Source: CAVZBT01 sp963773605
GTDB taxonomy: Bacteria; Acidobacteriota; UBA6911
Assembly (NCBI GenBank): GCA_963773605.1
Contig: CAVZBT010000013.1
Span: 62,001-126,000, forward strand
Length of the DNA: 64,000 nucleotides
Direction: 5' to 3'
Shown here: piece after piece, positions 18,630 through 27,444 of the stretch
How positions within the stretch are numbered: the first letter of the stretch is position 1
Layout of the letters: the number at the start of each line of letters is the position of its first letter
The notes under the pieces: model-generated
The model's input: the letters and a program-made list of their open reading frames with translations, nothing else
Told to the model about the DNA's origin: nothing
The model's database searches: none
Program-made: the position numbers and the translations under genes

Positions 18630-19829
18630 ATGGCTAACGAAAAGAGACTGGGTTTGGTCGAGTTCCTGGCCGATATTCGCGGCGTGATCGTAGCGCCGCG
18701 CCGGCGGTTTTCCGTCATTCACGAGCGGGATGCGGCATGGGGCTCGCTCGTGCTCTTGATTCTTCCCGCGTATTTCGGGTTCACCTTCGCCGGTGCCATC
18801 TTCTTCAGGCGCGATCCTTTCCCCGGGTATTCCTTTCTGCTGCCGGCGGTTCTGGCCACGGGTCTAGCCCTGTTGAAGGTTTTGTCCGTGCACGTGGTGG
18901 CCCGGTTGTTCGAGGGGCGCGGCCGCTACGGCGCCGCGCACGGGAGTTTCCGGGACCTGGTGGTGGTCTTCGGGTACACGGGCGTCCCGGCGCTTGGCGC
19001 AGTGCTGTTCGCCTCGGCCGCGTTCCTCCTTGTGCCGGAGCAGATGGGTTATTTCGTCCACTCCTTGCGGGTCGTCGCCATAAGCGTTCTCGTCGCGACC
19101 GGAATCGCCCTGTTTGTCTGGAACGTGATCCTCATGGTGCTCGCGCTGAGGGTAGTCTACACGCTCGGCGACATCAAAATCCTCGTCTCGATCTTCATCG
19201 GTCCAATCCTGATCGGGGCTCTGGCCGGCGTGGCCGCCCACACGATTTTCGCCGAGGCGAAAACGGATTTCGCCTGCCTGCAGCCGATACTGTCGGAAAG
19301 GATGGCCCGGTTTGTGACCGCAGACCTCTCGGGCGACAGCCGCCACGACGCGAAAATCAAGATGCACATCGATCTACTCGCGTACCGGTCGCATGCCCCC
19401 GAGCGCTTCGATCTGGTTACCTTCGAACCGGCGACGGCCGATCCGGGGCAGACCGGCGCCGATTCGAAGGCCCCGCATTCCTGGATCTTCGGCAAGCGCG
19501 AAGGCGAACTCCTGGTCGGGCGCATCGTCGGGGTGCCCGGGGACACCGTGGGGTTGGCGGGCGGGAAGCTGCGGATCGACGGTCAGTGGTGGGCGGAGCC
19601 GTACATCACGCCGGAGTTCCGGGCGGTGGTCTCGGTGCCGGAAACGCATCTTGCCCCGTCCGACTACATGATATTGCCGGAGGATCGGAGGCTTGTGGAT
19701 GCGCGCCGGGGGAATCTCGTCGTGCCCCGCGGGCGAATTTACGGCCGTGCCATGGTCCGAAAATGGCCGTTCGGCTGGTGGTGGTTCCGTCCCTCGGTCT
19801 TCCGGGAACCGTACCCGACGGTCGAATAG
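18630..19829 (+). CDS. Yip1-type membrane protein fused to a degenerate signal peptidase I-like domain
   Basis: A 399-aa membrane protein. The first 230 residues or so are Yip1-like with about five hydrophobic segments (SLVLLILPAYFGFTFAGAIF, FLLPAVLATGLALL, VFGYTGVPALGAVLFASAAFLL, VISVL-type and ILVSIFIGPILIGALAGVAA). The last 140 residues follow the S26 signal peptidase I layout: RFDLVTFEP, GRIVGVPGDTVGLAGGKLRIDGQ, then ILPEDRRLVDARRGNLVVPRGRIYGRA. In active enzymes the SM-x-P serine box comes first and a Lys precedes R-x-VGLPGD. Here no SMEP box is seen and the Lys position holds Gly, so it should not cleave signal peptides. It probably acts as a binding or sensory domain in the sigma/anti-sigma operon. 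Starts 12 bp after the anti-sigma stop. Confidence 0.75.
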   Translation: MANEKRLGLVEFLADIRGVIVAPRRRFSVIHERDAAWGSLVLLILPAYFGFTFAGAIFFRRDPFPGYSFLLPAVLATGLALLKVLSVHVVARLFEGRGRYGAAHGSFRDLVVVFGYTGVPALGAVLFASAAFLLVPEQMGYFVHSLRVVAISVLVATGIALFVWNVILMVLALRVVYTLGDIKILVSIFIGPILIGALAGVAAHTIFAEAKTDFACLQPILSERMARFVTADLSGDSRHDAKIKMHIDLLAYRSHAPERFDLVTFEPATADPGQTGADSKAPHSWIFGKREGELLVGRIVGVPGDTVGLAGGKLRIDGQWWAEPYITPEFRAVVSVPETHLAPSDYMILPEDRRLVDARRGNLVVPRGRIYGRAMVRKWPFGWWWFRPSVFREPYPTVE

Positions 19830-19849
19830 ACCCCTTCCGTGCGCTCGGA

Positions 19850-20302
19850 TCAGACGTATAGATCCGGCGGCTTTATGCCCATCAGCCTGAGATAGACATA
19901 GAGCTGGCCGCGGTGGTGAATCTCGTGTTCCGCCACGTCGCGCGCCATCGAGGAGATCTTCTGCTCGATCCCGAATGGTTTCACGACCAGGTCGAACCCG
20001 TCGTCCGGAAACGAAGCCAGCTGCGCGCACAGCCTTCTGTATATGGCGTCGAACGCCTCCATGATCTCGCCCGTGTTCTGGAACGAGCCCGCGACGGCGA
20101 ACGACTCCAGGCTCCATCGGTTTTCACCCAGGCCGGCCGCCAGGAAACTGTAGTTGCCCGCGATGTGAAGGGCCAGATCGCGCGCGCTCATCATTTCGGG
20201 CACCGGGCGGAAATCGAGCCGGTCGTCGGGGATTGATTCCAGTGCCCGGCGTGTCGCGCGAAACCTGATTTCTGTGATCTGCAGGAAGGTTGCGGTGTCC
20301 AT
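19850..20302 (-). CDS. DinB family protein
   Basis: A 150-aa four-helix-bundle protein of the DinB/YfiT group. The metal-binding histidines are visible: one in LALHIAGNYSF near residue 46 and a pair in AEHEIHHRGQLYVYLRLMG near the C terminus, the typical three-His site. Members include bacillithiol, mycothiol or glutathione S-transferases and metal-dependent hydrolases, but most are uncharacterised. The ATG at 20302 follows GGAGGGTCCCC, a good ribosome site. It converges with the signal-peptidase-like gene, with 20 bp between stops. Function in this organism is unknown. Confidence 0.88.
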   Translation of the reverse strand: MDTATFLQITEIRFRATRRALESIPDDRLDFRPVPEMMSARDLALHIAGNYSFLAAGLGENRWSLESFAVAGSFQNTGEIMEAFDAIYRRLCAQLASFPDDGFDLVVKPFGIEQKISSMARDVAEHEIHHRGQLYVYLRLMGIKPPDLYV

Positions 20303-20608
20303 GGGGACCCTCCGGTCGTGGCTATACTACACCAAAGGTCCGATGTCCTCTGTCGGCTAACCGGAACAGGGCTTGTCGGGGGCCGACGGTGTCCTCGACG
20401 CAGGGCCGCGGAGCGCCCGCGAGACTGCGCCGACAAGAACATCGTGGCAACCGGTTTCACGGCGTCCCTTAGCGGTCTCTGCATCTCGGCCGCCCCAGGC
20501 GTTTCCGCACGAGCCTGTTGTCCGACCGCCGCCGGGATCGCCGGGATCGCGGCGGACGTGCAATTTGTGCTCGAGTTCCCTAGAATAGAAGGATTCGAGG
20601 GCATATCC
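20303..20608. other. divergent intergenic region, 306 bp
   Basis: This stretch separates the minus-strand DinB-family gene from the plus-strand hexuronate operon. The open frames within it have no ribosome site and no recognisable protein. A TATACT hexamer near 20321-20326 could be a -10 box, without a matching -35. No clear operator for a uronate regulator was found. Confidence 0.4.
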
Positions 20609-22135
20609 ATGACGATGGAATCGGCATTTGCGAAGCACTCACCGTCTGATCCGGAGTGGGCCCGTCTTGTCGACGAACTCGGGCGCGTCGCGGAGCTGAG
20701 TGTCTACCCGCGGTCGATCGTCTCCGCCGATTCATGCGTCGCGTTTTTGGGGCGTCGGGGCCTCGACAAATACCTCGGGCTGGTTTTCACGGGCGGCGCC
20801 GCTGCCGGTTTCAAGGGAAGCTCAAAACGGGCGACGCTGTGGGGCAGCGAGGCCCTGGTCATGACATGCCCGACAACGGCCGGCAACGCCACGGCTGCGC
20901 GCGCCACGCTGCCGTTTCTTGTCCCGCAAACGCTCGGGTTGCGCAAGTCTGCCGGTTGCGGCGACCGGCTTGGCCTGGCCACCCCGGGGCATGTGCGCGC
21001 GATCCGGGAGACCGGCATCGCAGCGATTCTGGCGCAGCAGTCGGTGCGCGAGAATGCAAGGACGGGCCGGACCCCGCAGCACGTCATGGACGACGCGCTG
21101 TGGGGTGTGCTCCAGGAGGGTTGGCAGGCCGGGTTTGGGGCGGATGCGGACCACCTCAAAGGAACCGCCGACGTCGACTCCTTCGCTGCCGCCGGCTATA
21201 CGTTCTTCACGTTCGATCCCGGTGAATTCGTGGCGAACGCCGCGGACTCCGTCGAGGCCGGCACTCTTCCCGCGATGGTCGAGGCCCTGCCCTGGGGTGT
21301 GCTCGAGAGTTCGTTGGCGGATCTGAAGCGGAGCCTGCTCAACCACCCGGTCGAGCTCGACCGGTTCCGCATCGATATCTCGGAAGTGGAACTCCTGCGG
21401 GCTGCGGCCAAGTACGGACGCGCCGTCGCCCACACTGCCACGCTATACCGGCACCTCTCGGCTGCAGCGCGGCAGCCATTCGAGGTGGAGATGAGCGTGG
21501 ACGAGACCGAGAGCGTAACCACGCCCGCGGAACATGTCTACATCGCCCACGAACTCCGCAGGCTGGGGGTCCGCTGGGTCAGCCTGGCGCCGCGCTATGT
21601 CGGCCGGTTCGAAAAGGGCGTGGACTACATCGGCGACGTCGCGGAGTTCGAAGCCTCGTTCGGCCGCCATCTGGCCATAGCCCGGGCATTCGGGCCGTAC
21701 AAACTGAGTCTGCACTCCGGTTCCGACAAATTCGCCATCTACCCGATCGCGGCGCAACTGGCGGGCGATCTCGTCCACCTGAAGACGGCCGGGACCAGTT
21801 ACCTCGAGGCGTTGCGCACGGTCGCCGCCGAAGCCCCGGCGCTGTTCAGGGAAATCGTCCGGTTCGCGGTTGAACGTTACCCGGTCGACCGCGCTTCCTA
21901 TCACGTTTCCGCCGAAACCGGGCGGGTCCCGCAGGTGGAGAGCTGGCCGGACCCGCGGCTGCCCACGTTGCTCGATCAGTTCGACGCGCGCCAGATCCTG
22001 CACGTCACCTTCGGATCCGTCATTCAGGACCCCGCGTTCCGTGACCGGTTCTTCGCGACCCTGCGCGAGTGCGAGGAAACCTACTACGAAATGCTTCGCG
22101 CGCACTTCCGGAAGCACCTGGACCCGTTCAAGTGA
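20609..22135 (+). CDS. uxaE: tagaturonate/fructuronate epimerase UxaE
   Basis: A 508-aa cytoplasmic protein of the UxaE family (PF16257), metal-dependent enzymes that interconvert D-tagaturonate and D-fructuronate and so join galacturonate and glucuronate catabolism. Recognition rests on whole-length similarity: FTGGAAAGFKGSSKRATLWG, CGDRLGLATPGHVRA, FGADADHLKG, FEVEMSVDETESVTTP, LAPRYVGRFEKGVDY and KLSLHSGSDKFAIYP. The many conserved His/Asp/Glu residues in these blocks are likely metal and substrate ligands. The start MTMESAF has GAGG eight bases upstream; the frame is open further upstream but without protein-like sequence. First gene of a four-gene plus-strand operon with an SDR reductase, a LarA-family enzyme and UxaA. 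Confidence 0.9.
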   Translation: MTMESAFAKHSPSDPEWARLVDELGRVAELSVYPRSIVSADSCVAFLGRRGLDKYLGLVFTGGAAAGFKGSSKRATLWGSEALVMTCPTTAGNATAARATLPFLVPQTLGLRKSAGCGDRLGLATPGHVRAIRETGIAAILAQQSVRENARTGRTPQHVMDDALWGVLQEGWQAGFGADADHLKGTADVDSFAAAGYTFFTFDPGEFVANAADSVEAGTLPAMVEALPWGVLESSLADLKRSLLNHPVELDRFRIDISEVELLRAAAKYGRAVAHTATLYRHLSAAARQPFEVEMSVDETESVTTPAEHVYIAHELRRLGVRWVSLAPRYVGRFEKGVDYIGDVAEFEASFGRHLAIARAFGPYKLSLHSGSDKFAIYPIAAQLAGDLVHLKTAGTSYLEALRTVAAEAPALFREIVRFAVERYPVDRASYHVSAETGRVPQVESWPDPRLPTLLDQFDARQILHVTFGSVIQDPAFRDRFFATLRECEETYYEMLRAHFRKHLDPFK

Positions 22136-22180
22136 AATCCGCGCCTGCCCCCCGGGTGGCGCCCCTCTGGAGAGACGTTC

Positions 22181-23014
22181 ATGAACCTTGCGGAACTGAC
22201 CGCGATGTACGACTTTACCGGCAAATCGATTGTGATTACCGGAGGTGCCGGCATTCTTGGCGGCGAGATCGCCTGCGCGCTGGTCGGATGCGGCGCCAAC
22301 GTTGCCCTCCTGGACCGTGAACCGGCACTTGCCGACCGCCTGAAGCCCCGGTTCGAAGCATCGGCTGGAAAGGCGATGGTCTCTTTCGTGGACGTGCTCA
22401 AGCCGGAAAGCCTGAACCAGGCGTGCGACGCCGTTCTGCAGTCGTTCGGGCGGATCGACTGCCTGATCAACGCGGCCGGCGGCAACAAGGCCGAGGCGAC
22501 GACCAGCGAGACCCGGTCGTTTTTCGACGTTCCGGAAGACGCCCTGCGGTTCGTATTCGAGCTGAATGTGCTGGGGACAATCCTCCCCTGCCGCATCTTT
22601 GCCCGAAAAATGGCGGACCAGGGCGAAGGTGTGATTCTGAACATATCCTCGATGAACGCTTTCCGGCCGCTGACGCGCGTCCTGGGTTACTCCGCGGCCA
22701 AGGCGGGGGTGAGCAATTTCACGCAATGGCTGGCTGTCCACCTGGCGCAGGAATACTCGCCGCGGCTGCGCGTCAACGCGATCGCCCCGGGGTTCTTCCT
22801 CACGGATCAGAACCGGTTCCTGCTCACCGACAAGGAGACCGGCGCATTGACCTCCCGCGGGGGAAGCATCCTCGCCCACACGCCGATGGCGCGGTTCGGC
22901 CAGCCCGAGGACCTTTTGGGAACCGTCCTGTGGCTGCTGTCGCCGGCTTCGGCTTTCGTCACGGGGATCGTCGTGCCCGTGGACGGCGGATTTTCGGCGT
23001 TTTCGGGGGTGTAG
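22181..23014 (+). CDS. SDR-family oxidoreductase, probable D-mannonate oxidoreductase (fructuronate reductase)
   Basis: A 277-aa classical short-chain dehydrogenase. The NAD(P)-binding motif is VITGGAGILGGEIA, followed by the NAAGGN segment, the active-site Ser in LNISSMNAFRP and the YSAAK catalytic pair, then IAPGFFLT. Length and motifs are typical of the family. The gene lies directly after uxaE with GGAGAG before its ATG, so the probable reaction is reduction of D-fructuronate to D-mannonate, as done by SDR-type UxuB enzymes. Classical UxuB in E. coli belongs to a different dehydrogenase family. The substrate is inferred from context; other sugar-acid or polyol substrates are possible. Confidence 0.85.
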   Translation: MNLAELTAMYDFTGKSIVITGGAGILGGEIACALVGCGANVALLDREPALADRLKPRFEASAGKAMVSFVDVLKPESLNQACDAVLQSFGRIDCLINAAGGNKAEATTSETRSFFDVPEDALRFVFELNVLGTILPCRIFARKMADQGEGVILNISSMNAFRPLTRVLGYSAAKAGVSNFTQWLAVHLAQEYSPRLRVNAIAPGFFLTDQNRFLLTDKETGALTSRGGSILAHTPMARFGQPEDLLGTVLWLLSPASAFVTGIVVPVDGGFSAFSGV

Positions 23015-23044
23015 TTCGCGAGCTTTGGCTTACAGGAGGCAGTT

Positions 23045-24322
23045 ATGGCCGCAGGTGTTGGGTATGTCGATCGCTTGATGACGGAGTGGGAGGTGCGCGA
23101 GGTGGTCGCCTCGACCATCTCGGGTGCGAACCTGGAGGGGAAGCGCGTCCTGGTGATTATCCCGGACACGACCCGCACGGCCCCGATCCCGATGATGTTC
23201 CGGATCTTTGCGGACGAGATCGCACCCAGAGCGGCCCGCCTCGACTACCTCGTCGCACTGGGGACGCACCAGGCGCTGAGCGAGGACGCCATCAACAGGC
23301 TGGTGGGCGTGACCGCACAGGAGAGGGGCGGTCGATTCAAGGCCATACGGATTTTCAACCACCGCTGGGACTTGCCCGAAACGTTCGCTAAGGTCGGGAC
23401 GATTTCGGCCTCCGAGATCGAAGAGATCACGGGCGGGCTGATGAGCCAGTCCGTCGACGTCCGGCTCAACAAGCTCGTCTTCGACTACGACCGGATCGTC
23501 GTCTGCGGCCCCACGTTCCCTCACGAGGTGGTCGGGTTCTCGGGCGGGAACAAGTACTTCTTCCCCGGCATAGGCGGAGCCGAAGTGATCAACTTCTCCC
23601 ACTGGCTCGGTGCCGTGATCACGAGCTACGACGTGATCGGCACGAAGTACACGCCAGTCCGGCGGGTGATCGACCGGGCCGCTTCCTTTATCGACCGGCA
23701 GAAGCTTTGTTTCGCGATGGTGGTCAAAGGCGAGGGTCTCGCCGGTCTTTTTGCCGGGTCGCCGGAAGAAGCCTACGCTGCCGCCGCGGACCTGTCGGGC
23801 CAGATCCACATCCAGTGGGTGGAGAAGCCTTTCAGGCGCGTGCTGTCGGTGATGCCGAGGATGTACGACGACATCTGGACCGCGGCGAAGGGGATGTACA
23901 AGCTCGAGCCTGCGATTGCCGCAGGCGGCGAAGTGATCGTCTATGCGCCGCACATCGAGGAGATCAGCTACACCCATGGGCAGCTGATCGATGAGGTCGG
24001 CTATCACGTCCGGGACTACTTCCTCAAGCAGTGGGACAGGTTCAAGGGTTACCCGGGCGGCGTGCTGGCGCACAGCACACACCTGCGCGGCATAGGGGAG
24101 TACGAGGCGGCGACGGGCATCGAAACGCCGCGTATCCGCGTGACCCTCGCGACGCGCATTCCTGAGGAACGCTGCCGGCGGGTAAACCTCGGGTACGTGA
24201 ACCCGGACGAAATCAACCTTGACGATTGGCGCGGCCGCGAGGCTGAGGGTATCGTGCTGGTTCCGAAGGCCGGCGAAATGCTCTATCGCGTGAAGCCGGC
24301 AACGGCGCGGGCCGGAGCCTGA
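23045..24322 (+). CDS. LarA-family nickel-pincer racemase/epimerase (DUF2088)
   Basis: A 425-aa protein of the lactate racemase LarA superfamily. It keeps the family signature DTTRTAP (Asp41) and every residue of the nickel-pincer site described for Lactobacillus LarA (H108, H174, K184, H200). Here these are His75 (ALGTHQALS), His160 (FPHEVVG), Lys170 (SGGNKYFFPG) and His186 (INFSHWLG). The H-to-K gap (10) and K-to-H gap (16) are identical to LarA. It should therefore bind the NPN cofactor and move a hydride at an alpha-hydroxy acid carbon. Its place between a mannonate-type reductase and UxaA suggests a hexonate or uronate substrate rather than lactate. No larB, larC or larE is in the window. 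ATG at 23045 follows AGGAGG. Confidence 0.88.
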   Translation: MAAGVGYVDRLMTEWEVREVVASTISGANLEGKRVLVIIPDTTRTAPIPMMFRIFADEIAPRAARLDYLVALGTHQALSEDAINRLVGVTAQERGGRFKAIRIFNHRWDLPETFAKVGTISASEIEEITGGLMSQSVDVRLNKLVFDYDRIVVCGPTFPHEVVGFSGGNKYFFPGIGGAEVINFSHWLGAVITSYDVIGTKYTPVRRVIDRAASFIDRQKLCFAMVVKGEGLAGLFAGSPEEAYAAAADLSGQIHIQWVEKPFRRVLSVMPRMYDDIWTAAKGMYKLEPAIAAGGEVIVYAPHIEEISYTHGQLIDEVGYHVRDYFLKQWDRFKGYPGGVLAHSTHLRGIGEYEAATGIETPRIRVTLATRIPEERCRRVNLGYVNPDEINLDDWRGREAEGIVLVPKAGEMLYRVKPATARAGA

Positions 24323-24332
24323 CGGATCGAAA

Positions 24333-25913
24333 ATGAGTGAAGACCCGTTCCCGATTCTGCCTTCGACCGGGGAACCCCGCGCCGAAGTGAGCGGTCGCGC
24401 GCGGCTCGCGGATGCCGCCATCGTCCTTTCCCCGGGAGACGCCGTGGCGGTCGCCCGGAAGGACCTCGCCCGAGGGCTCGAAATTTCCGCCGGTGAGCGC
24501 GCATTCTTCCTGCGCGAAAGCGTTCCCATGGGGCACAAGTTCGCCCTGCGCCTGATCCCCCGAGGATCCCCGGTGATCAAGTACGCTCAGCCCATCGGCG
24601 TGGCGTTGGGTGACATCCGGCAAGGCGACTGGGTGCATGTGCACAACGTAGGGCTGGCGCACGAAATCAGCGATCACGTCCAGACCCTGGAGCGCCCGCA
24701 ACCGCCCGCATTCCCGAACGACCTGCCGCGTTCGTTCCTGGGCTACCGCAGGGCCGACGGACGCGTCGGGACGCGCAACTATATCGCGGTGGTTCCCACC
24801 AGTAACTGCTCCAGCCACGTCTGCGTGGCGATTGCAGACGTTTTCCGGGAGTGCCGTTCTGCGGGGGTGGATGGTGTGGTGGCGCTCCCGCACCATGACG
24901 GTTGCGGTCACCACGACGGTCCCGACGTCGTGCAGCTCGAGCGTACGCTCAAGGGGATGGCACTGCACCCGAATGTCGCTGCCGTATTGCTCGTTGGTCT
25001 GGGCTGCGAGATTAACAGCCTCGCCCGCTACACCCAGCCGTCGTTTCTTGCCCCGGTGCGGCCGTTCGCGACACTCGAGATCCAAAAGGAGGGCGGCACC
25101 CTGAAGACCATCGAGGCGGGGACACGCTGTGTCCGTGACCTGGTGGACGAGGCGAAGCGCTGCGCGCGCACCGAACAGCCGGTCGCAGAGCTGCTCCTGG
25201 GCCTGAACTGCGGGGGGTCGGACGCGTTTTCCGGCGTGTCGGCCAACCCCGCACTGGGTTTCGCGAGCGACCTGCTCGTCGCTGCGGGCGGTGCCGCGGT
25301 GCTGGCCGAGACGCCCGAGATCTACGGCGCCGAACACCTTCTGACCCGGCGGGCCGTCGATAGCGCGACCGCGGAGCGCCTCCTGTTCGTCATCCGGCGG
25401 TACCAGGAGTACGTGGGCCGGTTCGGCGCCACCTTGGACAGCAATCCCGCCCCCGGGAACCTTCGGGGCGGCATCACCAACATCGTCGAGAAATCGCTGG
25501 GTGCCGTCATGAAGGGGGGCACGACGATGCTGGCCGGGGTCGTCGACTACGCCGAACCGGTGACGGGCAAGGGCCTGATCGTGATGGACACGCCCGGTTA
25601 CGATCCGGTCTCCATCACCGGGATCGCCGCCGGCGGCTGCAACCTCATCGCGTTTACGACGGGACGCGGGTCGGCGATCGGTTTCCCGATCGTTCCCGTC
25701 CTCAAGATAGCCACCAACAGCCGCATGTACCGCACGATGGCCGACAACATGGACATCAACGCGGGAGAAATCCTCGACGGTCCCGTTTCGATCCGAGAGA
25801 AGGGGATCGAGATCTTCCGTCACCTCGTGAGGGTTGCTTCCGGGGAGCGGACCAAAAGCGAAGTGCTCGGGCACAAAGAGTTCGTGCCGTGGCGCATCGG
25901 CCCGGTGATGTGA
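24333..25913 (+). CDS. uxaA: altronate dehydratase family protein UxaA
   Basis: A 526-aa protein combining the short N-terminal SAF domain (about residues 25-115, DAVAVARKDLARG ... VHVHNVGLA) with the C-terminal UxaA/GarD catalytic domain in one chain, the usual form. Landmarks are FLGYRRADGRVGTRNYIAV, ALPHHDGCGHHDG, LGLNCGGSDAFSGVSANPALG and MDTPGYDPVSITGIAAGG. The family dehydrates D-altronate (or galactarate) to 2-keto-3-deoxy acids with iron. It starts 11 bp after the LarA-family gene and closes the operon. Since the pathway here appears to run through fructuronate/mannonate, either this enzyme acts on an epimer produced by the LarA-like enzyme, or a separate mannonate dehydratase is elsewhere. 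Confidence 0.92.
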   Translation: MSEDPFPILPSTGEPRAEVSGRARLADAAIVLSPGDAVAVARKDLARGLEISAGERAFFLRESVPMGHKFALRLIPRGSPVIKYAQPIGVALGDIRQGDWVHVHNVGLAHEISDHVQTLERPQPPAFPNDLPRSFLGYRRADGRVGTRNYIAVVPTSNCSSHVCVAIADVFRECRSAGVDGVVALPHHDGCGHHDGPDVVQLERTLKGMALHPNVAAVLLVGLGCEINSLARYTQPSFLAPVRPFATLEIQKEGGTLKTIEAGTRCVRDLVDEAKRCARTEQPVAELLLGLNCGGSDAFSGVSANPALGFASDLLVAAGGAAVLAETPEIYGAEHLLTRRAVDSATAERLLFVIRRYQEYVGRFGATLDSNPAPGNLRGGITNIVEKSLGAVMKGGTTMLAGVVDYAEPVTGKGLIVMDTPGYDPVSITGIAAGGCNLIAFTTGRGSAIGFPIVPVLKIATNSRMYRTMADNMDINAGEILDGPVSIREKGIEIFRHLVRVASGERTKSEVLGHKEFVPWRIGPVM

Positions 25914-25955
25914 GCCCGGTCGGAAGGTGTTTCCAGACGGGATCAGATCACAGGA

Positions 25956-27017
25956 TCACAGGAGCGAGGCCCCGCCTCCGCTGCCGCCGAGGGTGACGGC
26001 ATGCCCGCCCTCGCGCGCCGACCGATAGATGGCAAGGACAAGCTCCAGCGACGTACGGCCCTGCTGCCCGTCCACGTAAGGGGCCCGGTCCTCGCGGATC
26101 GCCTCCGAGAAATCCTCCATGATTCTCCGGTGGCCTTCACAGCTGATGGCCATCGCATTCCCCGAGCCGTCGGAGATGTCCGCCGCGGCAGGCAGCGGGT
26201 TGGGGGACTGGTCGCGCAAGGCCCACGTGGAGATGTTGTCCCCGTCGAGTACGATCGTACCTTCGGTGCCCGTGAGTTCCAGGCGCCGCTTGAACCCGGG
26301 GTAGACGGACGTGGCCGCCTCGATGACCCCGAGCGCGCCGTTGCCGAAACGGAGGGCCGCGACGAGCGTGTCTTCGCCCTCGATCTGCGGATGGGCGCGC
26401 CTGGCTGAAAAGGCGGTCGCCTCCGCGACCGGTCCCATCGTCCACAGGAGCAGGTCCACGGTGTGGATGGATTGGTTGATTAACGCGCCGCCGCCGTCCA
26501 GCGCCAGGGAGCCGCGCCAGGCTGCGGAAGCGTAGTATTCGGCGGTGCGGTGCCACTTGATGTATGCGCTGGCCATCACGGGCCGGCCGAGCCGGCCCTG
26601 CGTGACGGCCGAATGGATCATCCGGGTCGCGTCGAGGAAACGGGATTGGAACGAAACCCCGAGTTTCACCCCGGCTTCCCGGCAGGCGCCGATCAGGGTA
26701 TCCGCGTTTTCCAGCACCACGTCTATGGGTTTCTCGACCAGGACGTGTTTGCCCGTGCGAGCTGCGCGGCACCCGATTTCGGCGTGGGTGCCGCTCGGGG
26801 TGCAGATCGAGACGGCCTGCACCGCCGGGTCGGCCAAGAAAGCCCCGAGATCGGCGCAGGACGAAACGTCGAACTCCCTGCCCAGCCTCCTGGCCGATTC
26901 CGCCGAGCGAGAGCATACGGAAACGAGTTGCAAAGAAGGAACTCTTTTGATGGCCTCGGCGTGTATCCGGGCGACATTGCCGCAGCCGATAATCCCGATC
27001 CCGATGGCACTGTTCAT
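25956..27017 (-). CDS. Gfo/Idh/MocA family oxidoreductase
   Basis: A 353-aa NAD(P)-dependent sugar dehydrogenase. The N-terminal Rossmann fold shows GIIGCGNVARIHAEAI, then the family hallmark EKPID in HVLVEKPID; the C-terminal domain has the GGGALINQSIHTVDLLLW segment with the catalytic His (H-x2-D). The start follows AGGAG at ideal spacing. It is convergent with the hexuronate operon and may act on a sugar or inositol derivative, but the substrate cannot be told from sequence. Confidence 0.92.
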   Translation of the reverse strand: MNSAIGIGIIGCGNVARIHAEAIKRVPSLQLVSVCSRSAESARRLGREFDVSSCADLGAFLADPAVQAVSICTPSGTHAEIGCRAARTGKHVLVEKPIDVVLENADTLIGACREAGVKLGVSFQSRFLDATRMIHSAVTQGRLGRPVMASAYIKWHRTAEYYASAAWRGSLALDGGGALINQSIHTVDLLLWTMGPVAEATAFSARRAHPQIEGEDTLVAALRFGNGALGVIEAATSVYPGFKRRLELTGTEGTIVLDGDNISTWALRDQSPNPLPAAADISDGSGNAMAISCEGHRRIMEDFSEAIREDRAPYVDGQQGRTSLELVLAIYRSAREGGHAVTLGGSGGGASLL

Positions 27018-27162
27018 CGCACGCTCCTTTGAGTTTCATGCCGCACTCCGGCTGCGGCAGGGCCGTTATAGCACACCTGCGGCCTGTTGGGGATCGGTTC
27101 AAAATTGCATCCGCGGCGAGCACCGTGCGTCTGCTATGATCTGCACAACAGGGAGGAGGCTC

Positions 27163-27369
27163 ATGCCCGGAACGTACAAAATCACGGAGCTCGTCGGGAC
27201 GTCGCCCACGAGTTTTGCGGAAGCGGTCAGGGTGGCGGTGGAAGAAGCGTCGCTCACGGTGCGCCACATGGACTGGTTCGAGGTGGTGGAGCAGCGCGGC
27301 CGCATCCAGGGGGGAAAAATCGTCGAGTTCCAGGTCACGGTCAAGGTCGGGTTCAAGATCGAACGCTAG
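27163..27369 (+). CDS. dodecin family flavin-binding protein
   Basis: A 68-aa dodecin. The whole sequence fits the family: MPGTYKITELVGTSPTSF, EEASLTVRHMDWFEVVEQRG, then FQVTVKVGFKIE at the end. Dodecins form dodecameric shells that store or buffer riboflavin/FMN or, in bacteria, sometimes CoA. The conserved Trp that stacks on flavin is present (HMDWFEV). The start has a very strong ribosome site (GGGAGGAGG) and a TATGAT -10-like box at 27135. It is divergent from the Gfo/Idh/MocA gene and stands alone. Confidence 0.93.
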   Translation: MPGTYKITELVGTSPTSFAEAVRVAVEEASLTVRHMDWFEVVEQRGRIQGGKIVEFQVTVKVGFKIER

Positions 27370-27444
27370 GGGGCAAGCGGGCCACCTTACCCCACAGCCG
27401 GGCCGTCGCCGTTCTGATTGAGATGTTGCCTCCCTGTTCCCCCA

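Noticed and set aside
18630..19829. Active signal peptidase I
   Set aside because: The Ser-containing SM-x-P box is absent and the Lys position is Gly, so calling it lepB would be misleading.
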